From contig CM066040.1 in assembly GCA_033557465.1 (NCBI GenBank), forward strand, positions 331,222,297 through 331,286,296: a DNA stretch of 64,000 nt, in the 5' to 3' direction. Shown here one piece after another: positions 33,411 through 44,586 of this stretch (within the stretch, counting starts at the first letter, position 1; each line of letters opens with the position of its first letter). The position numbers were made by a program, and so were the translations under genes. Source of the stretch: Ichthyophis bannanicus (lineage: Eukaryota > Chordata > Amphibia > Gymnophiona > Ichthyophiidae). The notes under the pieces are model-generated. The model was not told where the DNA came from and did no database searches. It saw only the letters and a list, made by a program, of their open reading frames with translations.

Positions 33411-35333
33411 GAAAAGTGGAAGGAAGCCCAAAAAACTGCCAGCATGGTTTAAAGGTGAGGTCAGAGAGGCTGTTGTTGCCAAAAAAGCATCTTTCAGGAA
33501 ATGGAAAAAAGAGCTAAATGACGAAAACTGGAAACAGCACAAGCACTGGCATGTTAAATGCAAAGCATTGATAAGGCAGACAAAGGGAGAATTTGAGAAG
33601 AAACTTGCAGTGGAAGTAAAAACGTGTAATAAAAACTTTGAGTACATTCGTAGCAAAAAACCTGTCAGAGAGTCAGTTGGACAATTAGATGATAGAGGGG
33701 TAAAAGGGGCAGTAAGAGGGGACAAGGCTATAGTGGAGAGACTGAATGAATTCTTTACTTTGGTCTTTACTGAGGAAGATGTAGGGATGTTACCCATGAC
33801 AGAAGTGGTATTTAAAGGTGATATTGTGGAAGAATTGAAAGAAATATCAATACACCTGGAAGATGTACTACAACTATTTGATAAACTGAAGAGTACCAAA
33901 TCACCTGGACCAGATGGTATACATCCAAGGGTGTTGAAAGAAATGAAATATGAGATTGCATACCTGCTATTAGTAATCTGTAAACTATAATCAAAATCAT
34001 CTGTAATACCTGAAGATTGGAGGATGGTCAATGTAATGCCAATTTTTAAAAAGGGTTGCAGGGGTGATCCGGGAAACTACAGACCGTTGATCCTGACGTC
34101 AGTACCAGGAAAATAGTAGAAACCATCATAAAGAACAAAATTACTCAACATGTAGATAGTCATGGCTTAATGGGAGACAGCCAACATTGCTTTAGACAAG
34201 GAATATCTTGTCTTACTAATCTGTTATGTTTTTTTGAAAGTGTGAATAAACAGGTAGACAAAGGTGAGTCGGTTGATATAGTGTATCTGAACTTTCAGAA
34301 AGCCTTTGACAAGGTCCCTCATTAGAGAGTTTTGGAAAAACTAAAAGGGCATGGGGTAGGAGGCAGTGTACTATTGTAGTTGAGGAACTGGTTAAAAGAT
34401 AGAAAGTAGAGGGTAGGGCTAAATGCCCAGTTTTCCCAATGGAAAAAGGTGAATAGTGGAGTACTGCAGGGATCTATGCTGGGTCCGCTGCTTTTTTGAC
34501 ATATTCATGAATGACCTGGAAAAGGGAATAACGAGTGAGATTATCAAATTTGCAGTTGACACAAAACTATTTAAAGTTGTTAAAACCCAAAAGGATTGTG
34601 GAAAATTGCAAGAGGAACTTGATAAATTGGAAGACTGGGCATCCAAATGGCAGATGAAATTTAATGTGGAGAAGAACAACCCAAACTATGGTTACATGAT
34701 GCAAGGTTCCACATTGGGAACCACCACCCAGGAAAAAGATTTAGGCATCATCATTTATAACATGTTAAAACCCTCCGCCCAGTGGGCAGTGGTGGTTAAG
34801 AGAACAAATAGAATGCTAGGTATCATAAGGAAAATAAAACAGAGGATATTATAATGCCTCTGTATCATTCCATGGTGCGACCGCACCTTGAATATTGTGT
34901 GCCATTCTGGTCGCCGTATCTTAAAAAGTATATATAGCTTTATTAGAAAAGGTACAGAGAAAAGCCACCAAAATGGTAAAGGGGATGGAAGGATACCCCT
35001 ATGAAGAGAGGCTAAAAAGGTTAGGGCTCTTCAACCTGGAAAAGAGACAGCTTGAGGGGAGATATGTTAGAGGTCCATAAATTAATGAATGGAGTTGAAC
35101 GGGTAAATGTAAGCCAATTGTTTATGTCATCAGAATATAGAAAGACTAGGGGACATGCAATGAAGCTACAGCGTAACCTACTTAAAACTAATAAGAGGAA
35201 ATATTTTTTCACTCAATGTGTAATCAAACTCTGGAATTTGTTACCGGAGGATGTAGTAAAAGCTGTTAGTGTAGCTGGTTTTAAAAAAGGTTTGGACAAG
35301 TTCCTGGAGGAAAAGTCCATAAACCATTATTAA
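33376..35333 (+). pseudogene. CR1-A ORF2, reverse transcriptase part
   Basis: Three open pieces (33376-33990, 34456-34854, 35052-35333) with stops between cover the RT from LKSTKSPGPDGIHPRVLKE to the C-terminal [13 protein letters not shown]. The active-site box reads FAVDTKLF, with the first catalytic Asp lost. The region 34030-34450 is broken by several stops, including one in the LDFSKAFD-type block. Confidence 0.82.
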
Positions 35334-35575
35334 AAAGGGACCCAGGATATCAATGCTTGACCCAATACAAGCACTGTGGAACCTGTGTCTTTTGGGGAGA
35401 CTGCTAGGTGCGTATGACCTAGATTGGCCACTGTTGGAGACAGGATACTGGGCTTGATGGACCTTGGTCTGGCCCAGTATGGCATATCTTATGTTCTTAT
35501 GACATGCGTACTGTACGCGAATGAACTCGTCTAGATCTTCTCCAGAAAAGGCATGAGCTACTACTAATAAAATAA

Positions 35576-36032
35576 GGGCCCGATATTCAACTAGACAGGC
35601 TATGCGCCGCTATGGTGCATAGCCCTGCTCGTTCACTCCTAAACCTGGATATTCAAAGCCGCAGCTATGGCATTGAATATCTGGTTTTGGCGCAAAGAAG
35701 AAACCACTGCAGATCCTAACTGGGTAGCGGCGATATTGCACCACTACCTGTTCAGCATCTGTGGCTAAAACTAGGCGAGTTAAAAGCTGGCCTAGTTTTA
35801 GCCGCGGATTATTAACTGGGTAGTGGTGCAATATCGCCGCTACCCGGTTAGCGGCACTCCTCACCTACGCTGTACCCCGGAACAGCCCCGACTAACCAGA
35901 TAGCATCGGGGCACGTAGGGGAATTAGGAGGGAATATTCAATGGCACTAACCATGTAAGAGCTGTTGAATATCTGGTCTTAAGGCATTTACACGGCTTTA
36001 AACCAGGTAAATGTCTTTCAAATATCGGGCCC
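35576..36032. mobile_element. Harbinger-like MITE with TAA target duplication
   Basis: The ends GGGCCCGATATTCAA and TTTGAATATCGGGCCC-type (here with caaatatcgggccc) are inverted, and taa flanks both sides (35573-35575 and 36033-36035). The 457-bp interior contains further internal inverted words (ccgctacccggtta and its relatives). No coding capacity. The terminal sequence and 3-bp TSD fit PIF/Harbinger. Confidence 0.8.
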
Positions 36033-36035
36033 TAA

Positions 36036-36545
36036 ATGTCTTATAGCACTACAGAAGAGATAAACAGTAATCATGAGCCAAATTTGTGTGCTATTATTTT
36101 CTTAAGCAAAATTCTTTTAATGGTGGAGACAGGAGAATATCAAGTAATTCATTTTACAGTTTAACCACAGGCTACCACTATCCTAAGGCAACAGGTGTAG
36201 CTGTGCTTTTCCACCTCTAGGAGGCAATGAACATAGCAACCAACAGCAAAAGATGTCACATAGCAATCTGCCAGCACAGATGTTACATTGCTGGTATGCT
36301 GACAGATTTTATGTGAGATCAAGATATCTTTTTATGAGCATTTTACTAACAAATTGACCTTTTATCAGTGGTACATTTTTAGATCTTAAGCTGAGATCCT
36401 AATAGCGCTCAGTAAGTATAAAGAAACACTGTACATTCTTGACGCCTGAGGAAGGTGTGTCTACGCCAAAACATGGTTATATAGGGTTGTGTTTGAAGAA
36501 TAGCTGATTGTATCCAAATAAAAGGAATTGCTTGTTACCACATCT
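36036..36545. other. No gene seen
   Basis: AT-rich. Near 36440-36530 the words gacgcctgaggaaggtgtg and ctacgccaaaacatgg look like a dispersed repeat, with no definable ends. Confidence 0.4.
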
Positions 36546-37022
36546 CATAGAAACATAGAAATATGATGACAGAAAAAGACCACATGGCCTATCTAGTCTA
36601 TCCTTCCTTATCAACAACTACAACAGTCCCCTTTTTACCTTTAGAGATCCTCTGTGTTTGTCCCATGCTTGTTTGAATTCAGTTACTGTCCTCATCTCTA
36701 CCACCTCCACTGGGAGACTATTCCACGGATCCACCACTCTTTCTGAAAAGAAATATTTCCAAATATCACTCCTGAATCTATCCCCCTTCACCCTCATCCC
36801 ATGTCCCCTCGTAGCAGAACTTGCTTTCAATTGAAAGAGGCTCTCCCCCTGAACATTTATGCCACGGAGGTATTTAAACATCTCAATCACATCACCTCTA
36901 TCCCGCCTTTCCTCTAAGGTGTACATATTAAGATCCTTCAGTCTGTCCTCATATGCTTTATAATGAAGACCACTAATCATTTTAGTAGCCACCCTCTGCA
37001 CCGACTCCATCCTGTTCACATC
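36546..37022 (-). mobile_element. CR1-B LINE 3' end
   Basis: Reverse-strand copy of the CR1-B tail (catagaaatatgatgacag at 36560) and ORF2 C-terminus. The frame 36618-37019 is open for 133 codons (LYTLEERRDRGD-type, PWNSLPVEVVE). It is truncated at the NRMESVQRVATKM segment. Confidence 0.88.
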
Positions 37023-37212
37023 CTGTCTTTTGTGCTGTTTTTGTGTTGGCTCCTTTTTTTGACCGTGTGTTTGTACTTACGTGGGTATTTGTATATTTAT
37101 GTCACTTTTTTTCTATTTGCATATGTGTCTGTGCATGCATGTTTACAGTTCCTTGTGAAAGTATTCATCCTCTCAATGATTGTCCTGTTTTGTTGCATTA
37201 CAACCTGGGGAT

Positions 37213-38040
37213 TAGCACCATTTTTTATTTATTTTTTTTATTTATTACATTTTCTTCTATACCGCGCTATTTAAGATCAGTGCGGTTTACAATAAACATT
37301 AAATCTACACATCTCAGTTTAGTGATTTGTGCTTACAATAAACAGGTAAAAGTAACTTGGGTATACAATAAACAAGTTTCTTAACAGGGAGAACATGATA
37401 ACTATATACAAGCCAGTTAATGTAACTATATACATGGTTAAGTGCACAGCACGAGCTTCTCAAGGTGGGTTAACTATGGAGGCGGTTAAGGTGTGGTTGC
37501 GGGTATTCAGACTAGGAGTGTAAGATGTGTGTGTGTGGGGCGGGACTGCAACATCGTAGTGAAGGAGAAAAAGGTGATGCTTCAGTTCCTTCTTGAATTG
37601 GGAGAGATCGCTGATGGTTCTGATAGCCGCCGGTAGAGCGTTCCAGCAAGATGGTGCAAAAAAGGCAAAGGCTCTAGCTCTGGTAGCTTGGGAGCACTTA
37701 GTGCTTGCCTTAGGTAGAATGAGGGTGTTTGCAGCATTTGATCTCCTTAGCCGGTTAGGAGGTGTGATAGATACTAGGTCGGTAATAGCAGTAGCCGGGA
37801 ATTTCTTGATGGCTTTATGGGTCATTGTTAGAACCTTGAAGGAGATCCTGGCTTGTATGGGCAGCCAGTGCAACTGTTTTAGTATTGGAGTGATGTGGGA
37901 TCTTCTGGAAGCTCCATGAAGGATTCTTGCAGCAGAATTCATAGCAAGTTGTAAGGGGTTAGTCGTACTCTTTGGTAGGCCATGTAATATCACATTAGCA
38001 TAGTCAAGGTGAGGCATTATTAGGGCCTGAAAAACCATGT
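37213..38040 (-). mobile_element. L2-like LINE inserted in the Tc1 element
   Basis: The (TTTA)n tail at 37220-37250 and the accgcgctatttaagatc and gtgcggtttac motifs mark the LINE 3' end in reverse. The body holds the ORF2 C-terminal part. The 5' end at about 38040 abuts Tc1 sequence. Confidence 0.82.
37460..38038 (-). pseudogene. L2-like ORF2, C-terminal region
   Basis: This uninterrupted 192-codon frame carries MPHLDYANVILHGLPKS, MNSAARILHGA, HITPILKQLHWLPIQARI and CWNALPAAIRTISDLSQFKK, the conserved C-terminal domain after RT in L2-like LINEs. It lacks RT and endonuclease through 5' truncation. The open frame suggests a comparatively young insertion. Confidence 0.82.
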
Positions 38041-38337
38041 GATGTACACAACATGCCTACCACTTTGAAGGTGCAAAATATCTTTATTGTGACACAAACA
38101 ATAATTAAGACAAACCCCCCCCACAAATCAGGATTGTGCTTAGGTATTTCTCCCTCCCCACCCCTAAAAGTCAATACGTTGTAGAGTCGCCTTTTGCTGC
38201 AATTACAGCTGTAAGTCTCTTGGGGTATGTCTCTATTAGCTTAGCACATCTAGCCACTGGGATTTTCACCAGTTCCTCAAGGCAAAACTGCTCCAACTTC
38301 TTCAAGTTAGTGGGTTGCATTGGTGTACAGCAATCTT

Positions 38338-39641
38338 CAAGGAAGCTAACAAAATTTACAGCGCAGTAGTAATAATGGGTGATTTCAACTACCCCGATAT
38401 TGACTGGGTCAGTGTCACGGCAGGACATGCTAGGGAGATAAAGTTCCTAGATGAAATAAATGACTGCTTCTTGGAGCAGCTGGTTCATGAACCGACCAGA
38501 GGGGAAGCAATATTAGACCTAGTCCTTAGTGGAACACCAGATGTAGTGCAAGAGATAAGGGTGTTGGGGCCACTTGGCAATAGTGATCATAGCATGATCG
38601 CCTTTGATTTAATTAGTGGAGGAGGGATAGTAAGGAAATCCACAGTACTACCTTTTAACTTTCGAAAGGGAGACTATGATAAAATGAGGAAAACAGTTAA
38701 GAAAAAACTAAAAGGAGCAGTTGCAAAGATTAAAGACTTACATCAAGCTTGGGTGTTGTTGAAAAATATTATCTTGGAAGCCCAAGCCAGCTTTATTCCA
38801 CGCTTTAAGAAAAGTGGAAGGAAGTCCAAAAAACTGCCAGCATGGTTTGAAGGTGAGGTCAGAGAGGGGGTGGTTGCCAAAAAAGCATCTTTCAAGAAAT
38901 GGAAAAAAAGAGCCAAATGACGAAACCTGGAAACAGCACAAGCACTGGAAAGTCAAATGCAAGGCATTGATAAAGCAGGCAAAGGGAGAATTTGAGAAGA
39001 AGCTTGCTACGGAAGCGAAAACGCGAAATAAAGATTTTTTCAAGTACATTCGCAGCAAAAAACCTGTGAGAGAGTCAGTTGGTCCATTAGATGATAGAGA
39101 AGTTAAAGGGGCACTAAGAGGCGACAAGGCGATAGCAGAGAGACTGAATGAATTCTTTGCTTCGGTCTTTACTGAGGAAGATGTAGGGATGTTACCCATG
39201 ACTGAAGTGGTATTTAAAGGTGCGGAAGAATTGAAGGAAATATCGATACATCGGGAAGATTTATTACAACTATTAGATAAACTGAAGAGTAGCAAATCAC
39301 CTGGGCCGGATGTTATACATCCAAGGGTGTTGAAAGAACTGAAATATGAGATTGCAGACCTGCTATTAGTAATCTGTGAACTATCATTAAAGTCATCTCT
39401 AATACCTGAAGATTGGAGGATCGCCAATGTAACACCAATTTTTAAAAAGGGTTCCAGGGGTGATCCGGGAAACTACAGACTGGTGAGCCTAACGTCAGTA
39501 CCAGGAAAAATGGTAGAAACCATCATAAAGAATAAAATTACTCAGCATGTAGATAGTCATGGCCTAATGGGAGACAGCCAACATGGCTTTAGACAAGGAA
39601 GATCTTGTCTTACTATCTGTTATGTTTTTTTGAAGGTGTGA
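38338..39641 (+). pseudogene. CR1-A ORF2, endonuclease end and RT N-terminal part
   Basis: Two overlapping frames (to 38920 and from 38814) with one shift near 38910 hold [38 protein letters not shown] (endonuclease His block present) and then RT blocks LKSSKSPGPDVIHPRVLKE, SLIPEDWRIANVTPIFKKG and HGFRQGRSCL. A frame change near 39615 and the MITE end it. Confidence 0.85.
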
Positions 39642-39676
39642 ATAAACAGGTGGACAAAAGTGAGTCGGTTGATATA

Positions 39677-40351
39677 GTGTATCTCAGAGGCGTAGAGTGG
39701 GGGGTGCAGGGGGGGCCGGCCGCCCCGGGCGCCACATGGGGGCGGGCGCTCGCACTCGCAGCTCTCTGTTGCCGATGAGGGGGAAAGGCAGGTCCCTATG
39801 ATACATGTTGGTGCGTACGCCATCTGGTGGTGGCACTGCAAAGAGGTTTGCGCTATAGCCCTCGAGCCCGCAGTCCTGGGAGTCGCATTGTTCTTGGCAA
39901 ACCCTCGGCAACAAAGCGCAGGCGATGCGATTGACCCCCTCTAGGTAGCTATTTCACATAAGCTGCCGGGGCGGGGTGGGAGGGGGACTGTTTATCGCGT
40001 CGTCGCCCCTCGATCTCAATGTAAAGCTGGGGTTGGGGTCGGATCGCCCTGTGCGCTCGAGAAGGCGGAGCTGCAGGGCGGCATCGCGAGTTTCTGGTTC
40101 CGGATCTCCTCCTCTTCCCTGCTGTTGGGCATTTAACCATGCTTGTCGGGCTCTTGCTGCTGTGCTGTTCATTTCCCTGGACTCCGGCTCAGCGAGGTCA
40201 GTGCTGACGATCGCTCCCTCCCGGGGTAGGATCACGGTCGGCTCCCCCGCGCAAAGAAGCTCCCCGGCGGCTAAAATCCACGGGTTAGGGGGCGCAAATT
40301 ACTTGCCTTGCCCCGGGTGCTGACAACTCACGCTACGCCACTGGTGTATCT
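39677..40351. mobile_element. GC-rich hAT MITE with perfect 8-bp TSD
   Basis: The element 39685-40343 is flanked by gtgtatct at 39677-39684 and 40344-40351. The termini are CAGAGGCGTAGAGTG and, inverted, CAGTGGCGTAGCGTG (13 of 15 matching). The 8-bp TSD with TA at its centre resembles Buster-type hAT target choice. The interior is strongly GC- and CpG-rich compared with the surrounding LINE. Open frames inside lack transposase motifs. Confidence 0.9.
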
Positions 40352-41426
40352 GGACTTTCAGAAAGCCTTTGACAAGGTCCTTCATCAGAGACTTTGGCAA
40401 AACTAAAGAGTCATGGGATAAAAGGCAGTTTACTACTGTGGATCAGGAACTGGTTAAAAGATAGAAAGCAGAGGGTTGGGCTGAATGACCAATTTTCCCA
40501 ATGGAGAAAGGTGAATAGTGGTGTACCCCAGGGATCTGTGCTGAGTCCGCTGCTTTTTGACATATTCATAAATGACCTGGAAAGTGGAATAACGAGTGAG
40601 GTAATCAAATTTTCAGATGACACAAAACTATTTAAAGTTGTTAAAACCCATGAGGATTGTGTAAAATTGAAAGAGGATATTGATAAATTGGAAGACTGGG
40701 CATCAAAATGGCAGATGAAATTTAATGTGGACAAGTGCAAAGTTATGCACCTAGGGAAGAACAACCCAAACTATGGTTACACGATGCAAGGTTCCACTTT
40801 AGGAACCACCACTCAGGAAAAAAGATTTAGGCGTCATTGTGGATAACATGTTAAAACCCTCGGCCCAATGTGCAGCGGCGGCCAAGAGAGCAAATAGAAT
40901 GCTAGGTATCATAAGGAAAGGAATGCAAAATAAAACAAAAGAAATTATAATGCCTCTCTATCGTTCCATGGTGAGACCGCACCTTGAATATTGTGTGCAA
41001 TTCTGGTCGCCGTATCTTAAAAAGGATATAGAGTTATTAGAAAAGGTTCAGAGAAGAGCCACCAAAATGGTAAAGGGGATGGAAGGATACTCCTATGAAG
41101 AAAGGCTAAAAAGGTTAGGGCTCTTTAACCTGGAAAAGAGACAGCTGAGGGGAGATATGATAGAAGTCTATAAATTAATGAACGGAGTGGAACGGGTATA
41201 CGTAGATCGATTGTTTACGTTATCAGAATATAGAAATACTAGGGGACATGCAATGAAGCTACAGGGTAAACTATTTAAGACTAATAAAAGAAAATATTTT
41301 TTCACTCAACATGTAATCAAACTCTGGAATTTGTTACCGGAGGATGTAGTAAAGGCTGTTAGTGTAGCTGGGTTTAAAAAAGGTTTGGACAAGTTCCTGG
41401 AGGAAAAGTCCATAAACCATTATTAA
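40352..41426 (+). pseudogene. CR1-A ORF2, RT active site and C-terminus
   Basis: After the MITE the frame resumes at the LDFQKAFDKV block. Frames 40394-40846 and 40839-41426, separated by a one-base shift near 40820, hold VPQGSVLSPLLFDIF, FSDDTKLFKVV (both catalytic Asp present) and the C-terminus through [13 protein letters not shown]. Apart from the shift and MITE this half is well preserved. Confidence 0.87.
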
Positions 41427-41573
41427 GAAGGGACCCAGGATATCAATGCTTTTGGGGAAACTGCTAGGTACTTATGACCTAGATTGGCCACTGTTGGAAA
41501 CAGGATACTGGGCTTGATGGACCTTGGTCTGACCCAGTATGGCATATCTTATGTTCTTATATTCTTATGTTCT

Positions 41574-42270
41574 TATGAGCTTTTTAATTGCCTGCTAAAA
41601 TCAGACCCATGGTCTTCATATACTAATGAAAGAGCCCTGCATATGAGTACCTGCGTCTTTTCTTCTAAGAAAAAAGCACTGTATGTATATGTATATCTAT
41701 AAGTCTTGCATATATAAAATCTTTTGCAGCCATTTGCTGATGCCCCTCCTGTGCCCAATAGATGAACCAAAGATGAAAATGTCTCACATGCTGCTATCAT
41801 TGCGGCAAGGGTCTCCAGCCTGCCCCCTCCCTCTCTATCCCTACCAGTTCCCCTCTCTCATCCTCAGTACTCTCCTTCTCATTTATACTCCCCTCCCCGC
41901 CATCACAAGGGACTGGGCTAGCAGGGCAACTATGCTGGGCACACAGCTAAAGGGAAGCCTTTGAGCAACGAGCCCTAAAAATAAAGGAGTGCTGAAAGCA
42001 ACCTTTGCACTGGGTGCTGCTTCGTCCAGCAACTGTCCTGCCTCTGCCTTCACCCCCCGCAGTCTTCTCCTCTCAGTCCCCCATCCTTAATCCAACTACG
42101 CCACTCTCCCAGCCAGCCTGTTAGCCAGGCGCCTCTCCAGCTAAACAACCCCACCTCACAATCAGCCAGGAGCCAGCTATGTGCAGCTCACTTCCAGATA
42201 AACTGCAGGCAATTACTTTCCTCCTCTGGGAGCCGCAGTCACAGCACGAGCCCTGCCTGCCTAACACCTT
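41574..42270. other. No gene seen
   Basis: Pyrimidine-rich, with no recognised repeat or domain. Confidence 0.5.
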
Positions 42271-42273
42271 ATG

Positions 42274-42378
42274 ACTCACAGTGAGTTTGAGCCGTGTGGT
42301 TTCTGAACTCCTGCAATGGTCTCATGAGACCTGAGACCAACATGGAGTTCGGGTACCAAGTGGCTCAAACTCAGTGAG
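42274..42378. repeat. Imperfect fold-back repeat
   Basis: Left arm words ctcacagtgagtttgagcc and tgaactcc recur inverted in the right arm as ggagttcgggtaccaag and ggctcaaactcagtgagg, around a centre containing ggtctcatgagacc. The arms are about 45 bases each with several mismatches. It may be a small MITE, but no TSD was identified. Confidence 0.6.
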
Positions 42379-42870
42379 GGCCGTGGGCAGGACCGTGCCA
42401 ATATAGACATGCACCCTGTGCAACTAACAAATCTGATGCCCCCCCATCCACTCAGCCACATTAAGTAACTCAGTCTTTTTGAGTTTCCTGGAAGCCCAGT
42501 GATGATATCAGTGCCCCCTTCTGTGCTCGCGCCCTGTGCGGCTGCATCGCTGGCATAACCTCCCTGGTCATGAGGTGTTAGGTGGGCAGGAAAGAAAGCC
42601 ACAGTTGTGATGATGGTTATGAAAATTCTGAGAGGACCTAAGAAAATTATTTATTTATTACTTATTTTAGTTTATTTGTTAGATTCTTCTATATTGATGT
42701 GGAATGGCATGGGTTCCAACCCCAAAGTGCAGGACCTGGGGAAGTTACCCCAATTCACCTACTCTCCCCTCCCAACAAAGACTGCCTGGTCAGCTAGAGT
42801 TGCCAGAAATTTGTGTAACCAATCCCTGGACTCAGCTAAGCTCTTCATGAGAGGGAGACCACTCAATCAG
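42379..42870. other. No gene seen
   Basis: A possible L2-like tail (tttatttattacttatttt, near 42648) is the only repeat-like word. Confidence 0.4.
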
Positions 42871-42875
42871 AATGA

Positions 42876-43500
42876 GTAGAAACATGATGACAGAAAAAGA
42901 CCACATGGCCTATCTAGTCTGTCCTTCCATATCAATCACTACAACAGTCCACTTTTGTCTTTTAGAGATCCTCTGTGTTTGTCCCATGCTTCTTTGAATT
43001 CAGATACTGTCCTCATCACTATTACCTCCACTGGGAGACTATTCCATGGATCCACCACTCTTTCTGTAAAGAAATATTTCCATATATCACTCCTGAATCT
43101 ATCCCCCTCCGCCCTCATCCCATGTCCCCTCTTAGCAGAACTTGCTTTCAATCAAAAGAGGTTCTCCCCCTGTGCATTTATGCCACGGAGGTATTTAAAC
43201 ATCTCAATCATATCACCTCTATCCCGCCTTTCCTCTAAGGTGTACATATTAAGATCCTTAAGTCTGTCGTCATATGCTTTATAATGAAGACCACTAACCA
43301 TTTTAGTAGCCACCCTCTGCACCAACTCCATCCTGTTTATATCCTTTTGAAGGTGCGGTCTCCAGAATTGCACACAATGCTCAAAATGAGATCGCACCAA
43401 AGACTGATACAAAGGCACTATCACCTCCTTTCTTTTCCTGGCCATTCCTCTTCCTATGCACCAAAGCATCCTTCTAGCTTTCGCCATCGCCTTTTCTTTT
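42876..43500 (-). mobile_element. CR1-B LINE 3' end
   Basis: The reverse-strand tail (tagaaacatgatgacag at 42879) and ORF2 C-terminus form two frames (42939-43151 and 43152-43487), separated at about 43150. Motifs include RSHFEHCVQFWRPHL and VDPWNSLPVEVI. It is 5'-truncated near 43500. Confidence 0.87.
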
Positions 43501-43717
43501 CAGCTACTTTTTCCTCTATTTTTTCCACATATAAAGCCATATTTACATGCAGAATAAAAAGCTTCTTATGAGATTATGTGGCTGTTTACACATGTATAAT
43601 TACACAACATTTCTAGACTTCATGACAATGTGGCTCTAGGATTTGTTTAGTCCATCACAGAGGGTCATTTTGTGTAAAGAACGATCCATAAACCTGCAAT
43701 TGAACCAAAGACAAAGT

Positions 43718-44390
43718 TATTTTTATTTATTTATTTAACAATTTTTCTATACCGCCTTTTCATTTAATCAAGGCGGTTTACATTAACTTTAACTTTTACA
43801 AAGAACTTGCAATTTTAAACAGTAACATCAAAACTTCAAAAACTTAAACAGTCTCTTGTAACATCATACTTCAAGATTTAAATAATGTCATAAGAGATTT
43901 TTTATGTAAACGAAGGGGAGGGTTGGGCGGGAGTTCTGAAACTAAACTTATATACATCGTAGTAAGAGTAAGGGGAGGGGGAATGGTGCAGATAACTTAG
44001 CTTGTGTAAATCAGCTTGTGGGGTGATTAGTGTGATTGGGGGTCTTCGTTGAATTGTTCAATGAATAGGGTGGTTTTGAGTAACTTCCGGAAATCTTTTA
44101 GATCAGTTGTGGATCTTAGCTTTTCCAAGAGTTCATTCCAAATAGCAGGGGCAGCAAGAGAGAAGGCCCGCAAGGATGTGGATTTATTGGTTCTTGTGAA
44201 TAGACTGGGGGTTAGTATAGTGGTTTTGGTGCTGTTTCTGTCTGGTCTTTTGCTTGCTTTGGTACCGATGAGCTCTTGTAGTATTCCTGCTGACATGTCG
44301 TTTTTAATCTTGAAGATGGTGAGCGCTGATTTATATTTTGCTCGTGAAGAGATTGGCAGCCAGTGCAGATCGTGTAGTATGGGAGTTTAA
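43718..44390 (-). mobile_element. L2-like LINE 3' end with ORF2 C-terminus
   Basis: A (TTTA)n tail at 43720-43738 is followed by the ataccgccttttc and aaggcggtttac motifs. The frame 44027-44296 holds AFSLAAPAIWNELLEKLRS and TDLKDFRKLLKTTLF, the L2-like C-terminal motif. It is 5'-truncated near 44390. Confidence 0.75.
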
Positions 44391-44582
44391 AGAGGTAAAT
44401 GAACTTTATGGCCTAATAAATGACCCTCTTGCTGTGTTTCGTAGGGGATACTTTCAAAGGCCTACTTGGGAACCACTAAGATAAAATCAAGTTTATGCGA
44501 GCTCTCAACCAGCTTAGAGTAATTGCAGAATGTCTGCACATTTAAGTGCATATTCCCAGGACAGGGAGAGGCGTAACTTGTG
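44391..44582. other. Flank of provirus A
   Basis: Non-repetitive-looking sequence ending in gtag (44583-44586), the left copy of the proviral target duplication. Confidence 0.6.
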
Positions 44583-44586
44583 GTAG

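Larger units (their letters stand above)
30930..35503 (+). mobile_element. CR1-A LINE, near full length
   Basis: This is the longest CR1 copy in the window: 5' UTR (approximate start 30930), ORF1 from 31577, ORF2 from about 32545 to 35333, and the 3' UTR ending in TTATGTTCTTATG near 35503. Both ORFs contain frameshifts and stops, and the RT active site is altered. A 134-bp L2-like tail is inserted in ORF1. The copy is inactive but shows the whole gene order of the family. Confidence 0.88.
37146..38337 (-). mobile_element. Tc1-like DNA transposon remnant split by an L2-like LINE
   Basis: After a TA at 37144-37145 the sequence begins CAGTTCCTTGTGAAAGTATTC, the typical terminal sequence of a widespread vertebrate Tc1 family, and runs to about 37212 (ttgttgcattacaacctggg). 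It resumes at about 38041 with the subterminal region and the 3' part of the transposase gene in reverse (gtagagtcgccttttgctgc, then ggtgtacagcaatctt). It stops near 38337 where CR1-A begins. Most of the transposase gene is missing. Confidence 0.75.
38338..41573 (+). mobile_element. CR1-A LINE with a nested hAT MITE
   Basis: The plus-strand CR1-A starts in the endonuclease ([16 protein letters not shown]), continues through RT and ends at the TTATGTTCTTATG repeat near 41573. It is 5'-truncated into Tc1 sequence. A 659-bp hAT MITE at 39685-40343 interrupts the RT between the HGFRQGRSCL block and the LDFQKAFD block. Confidence 0.9.
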
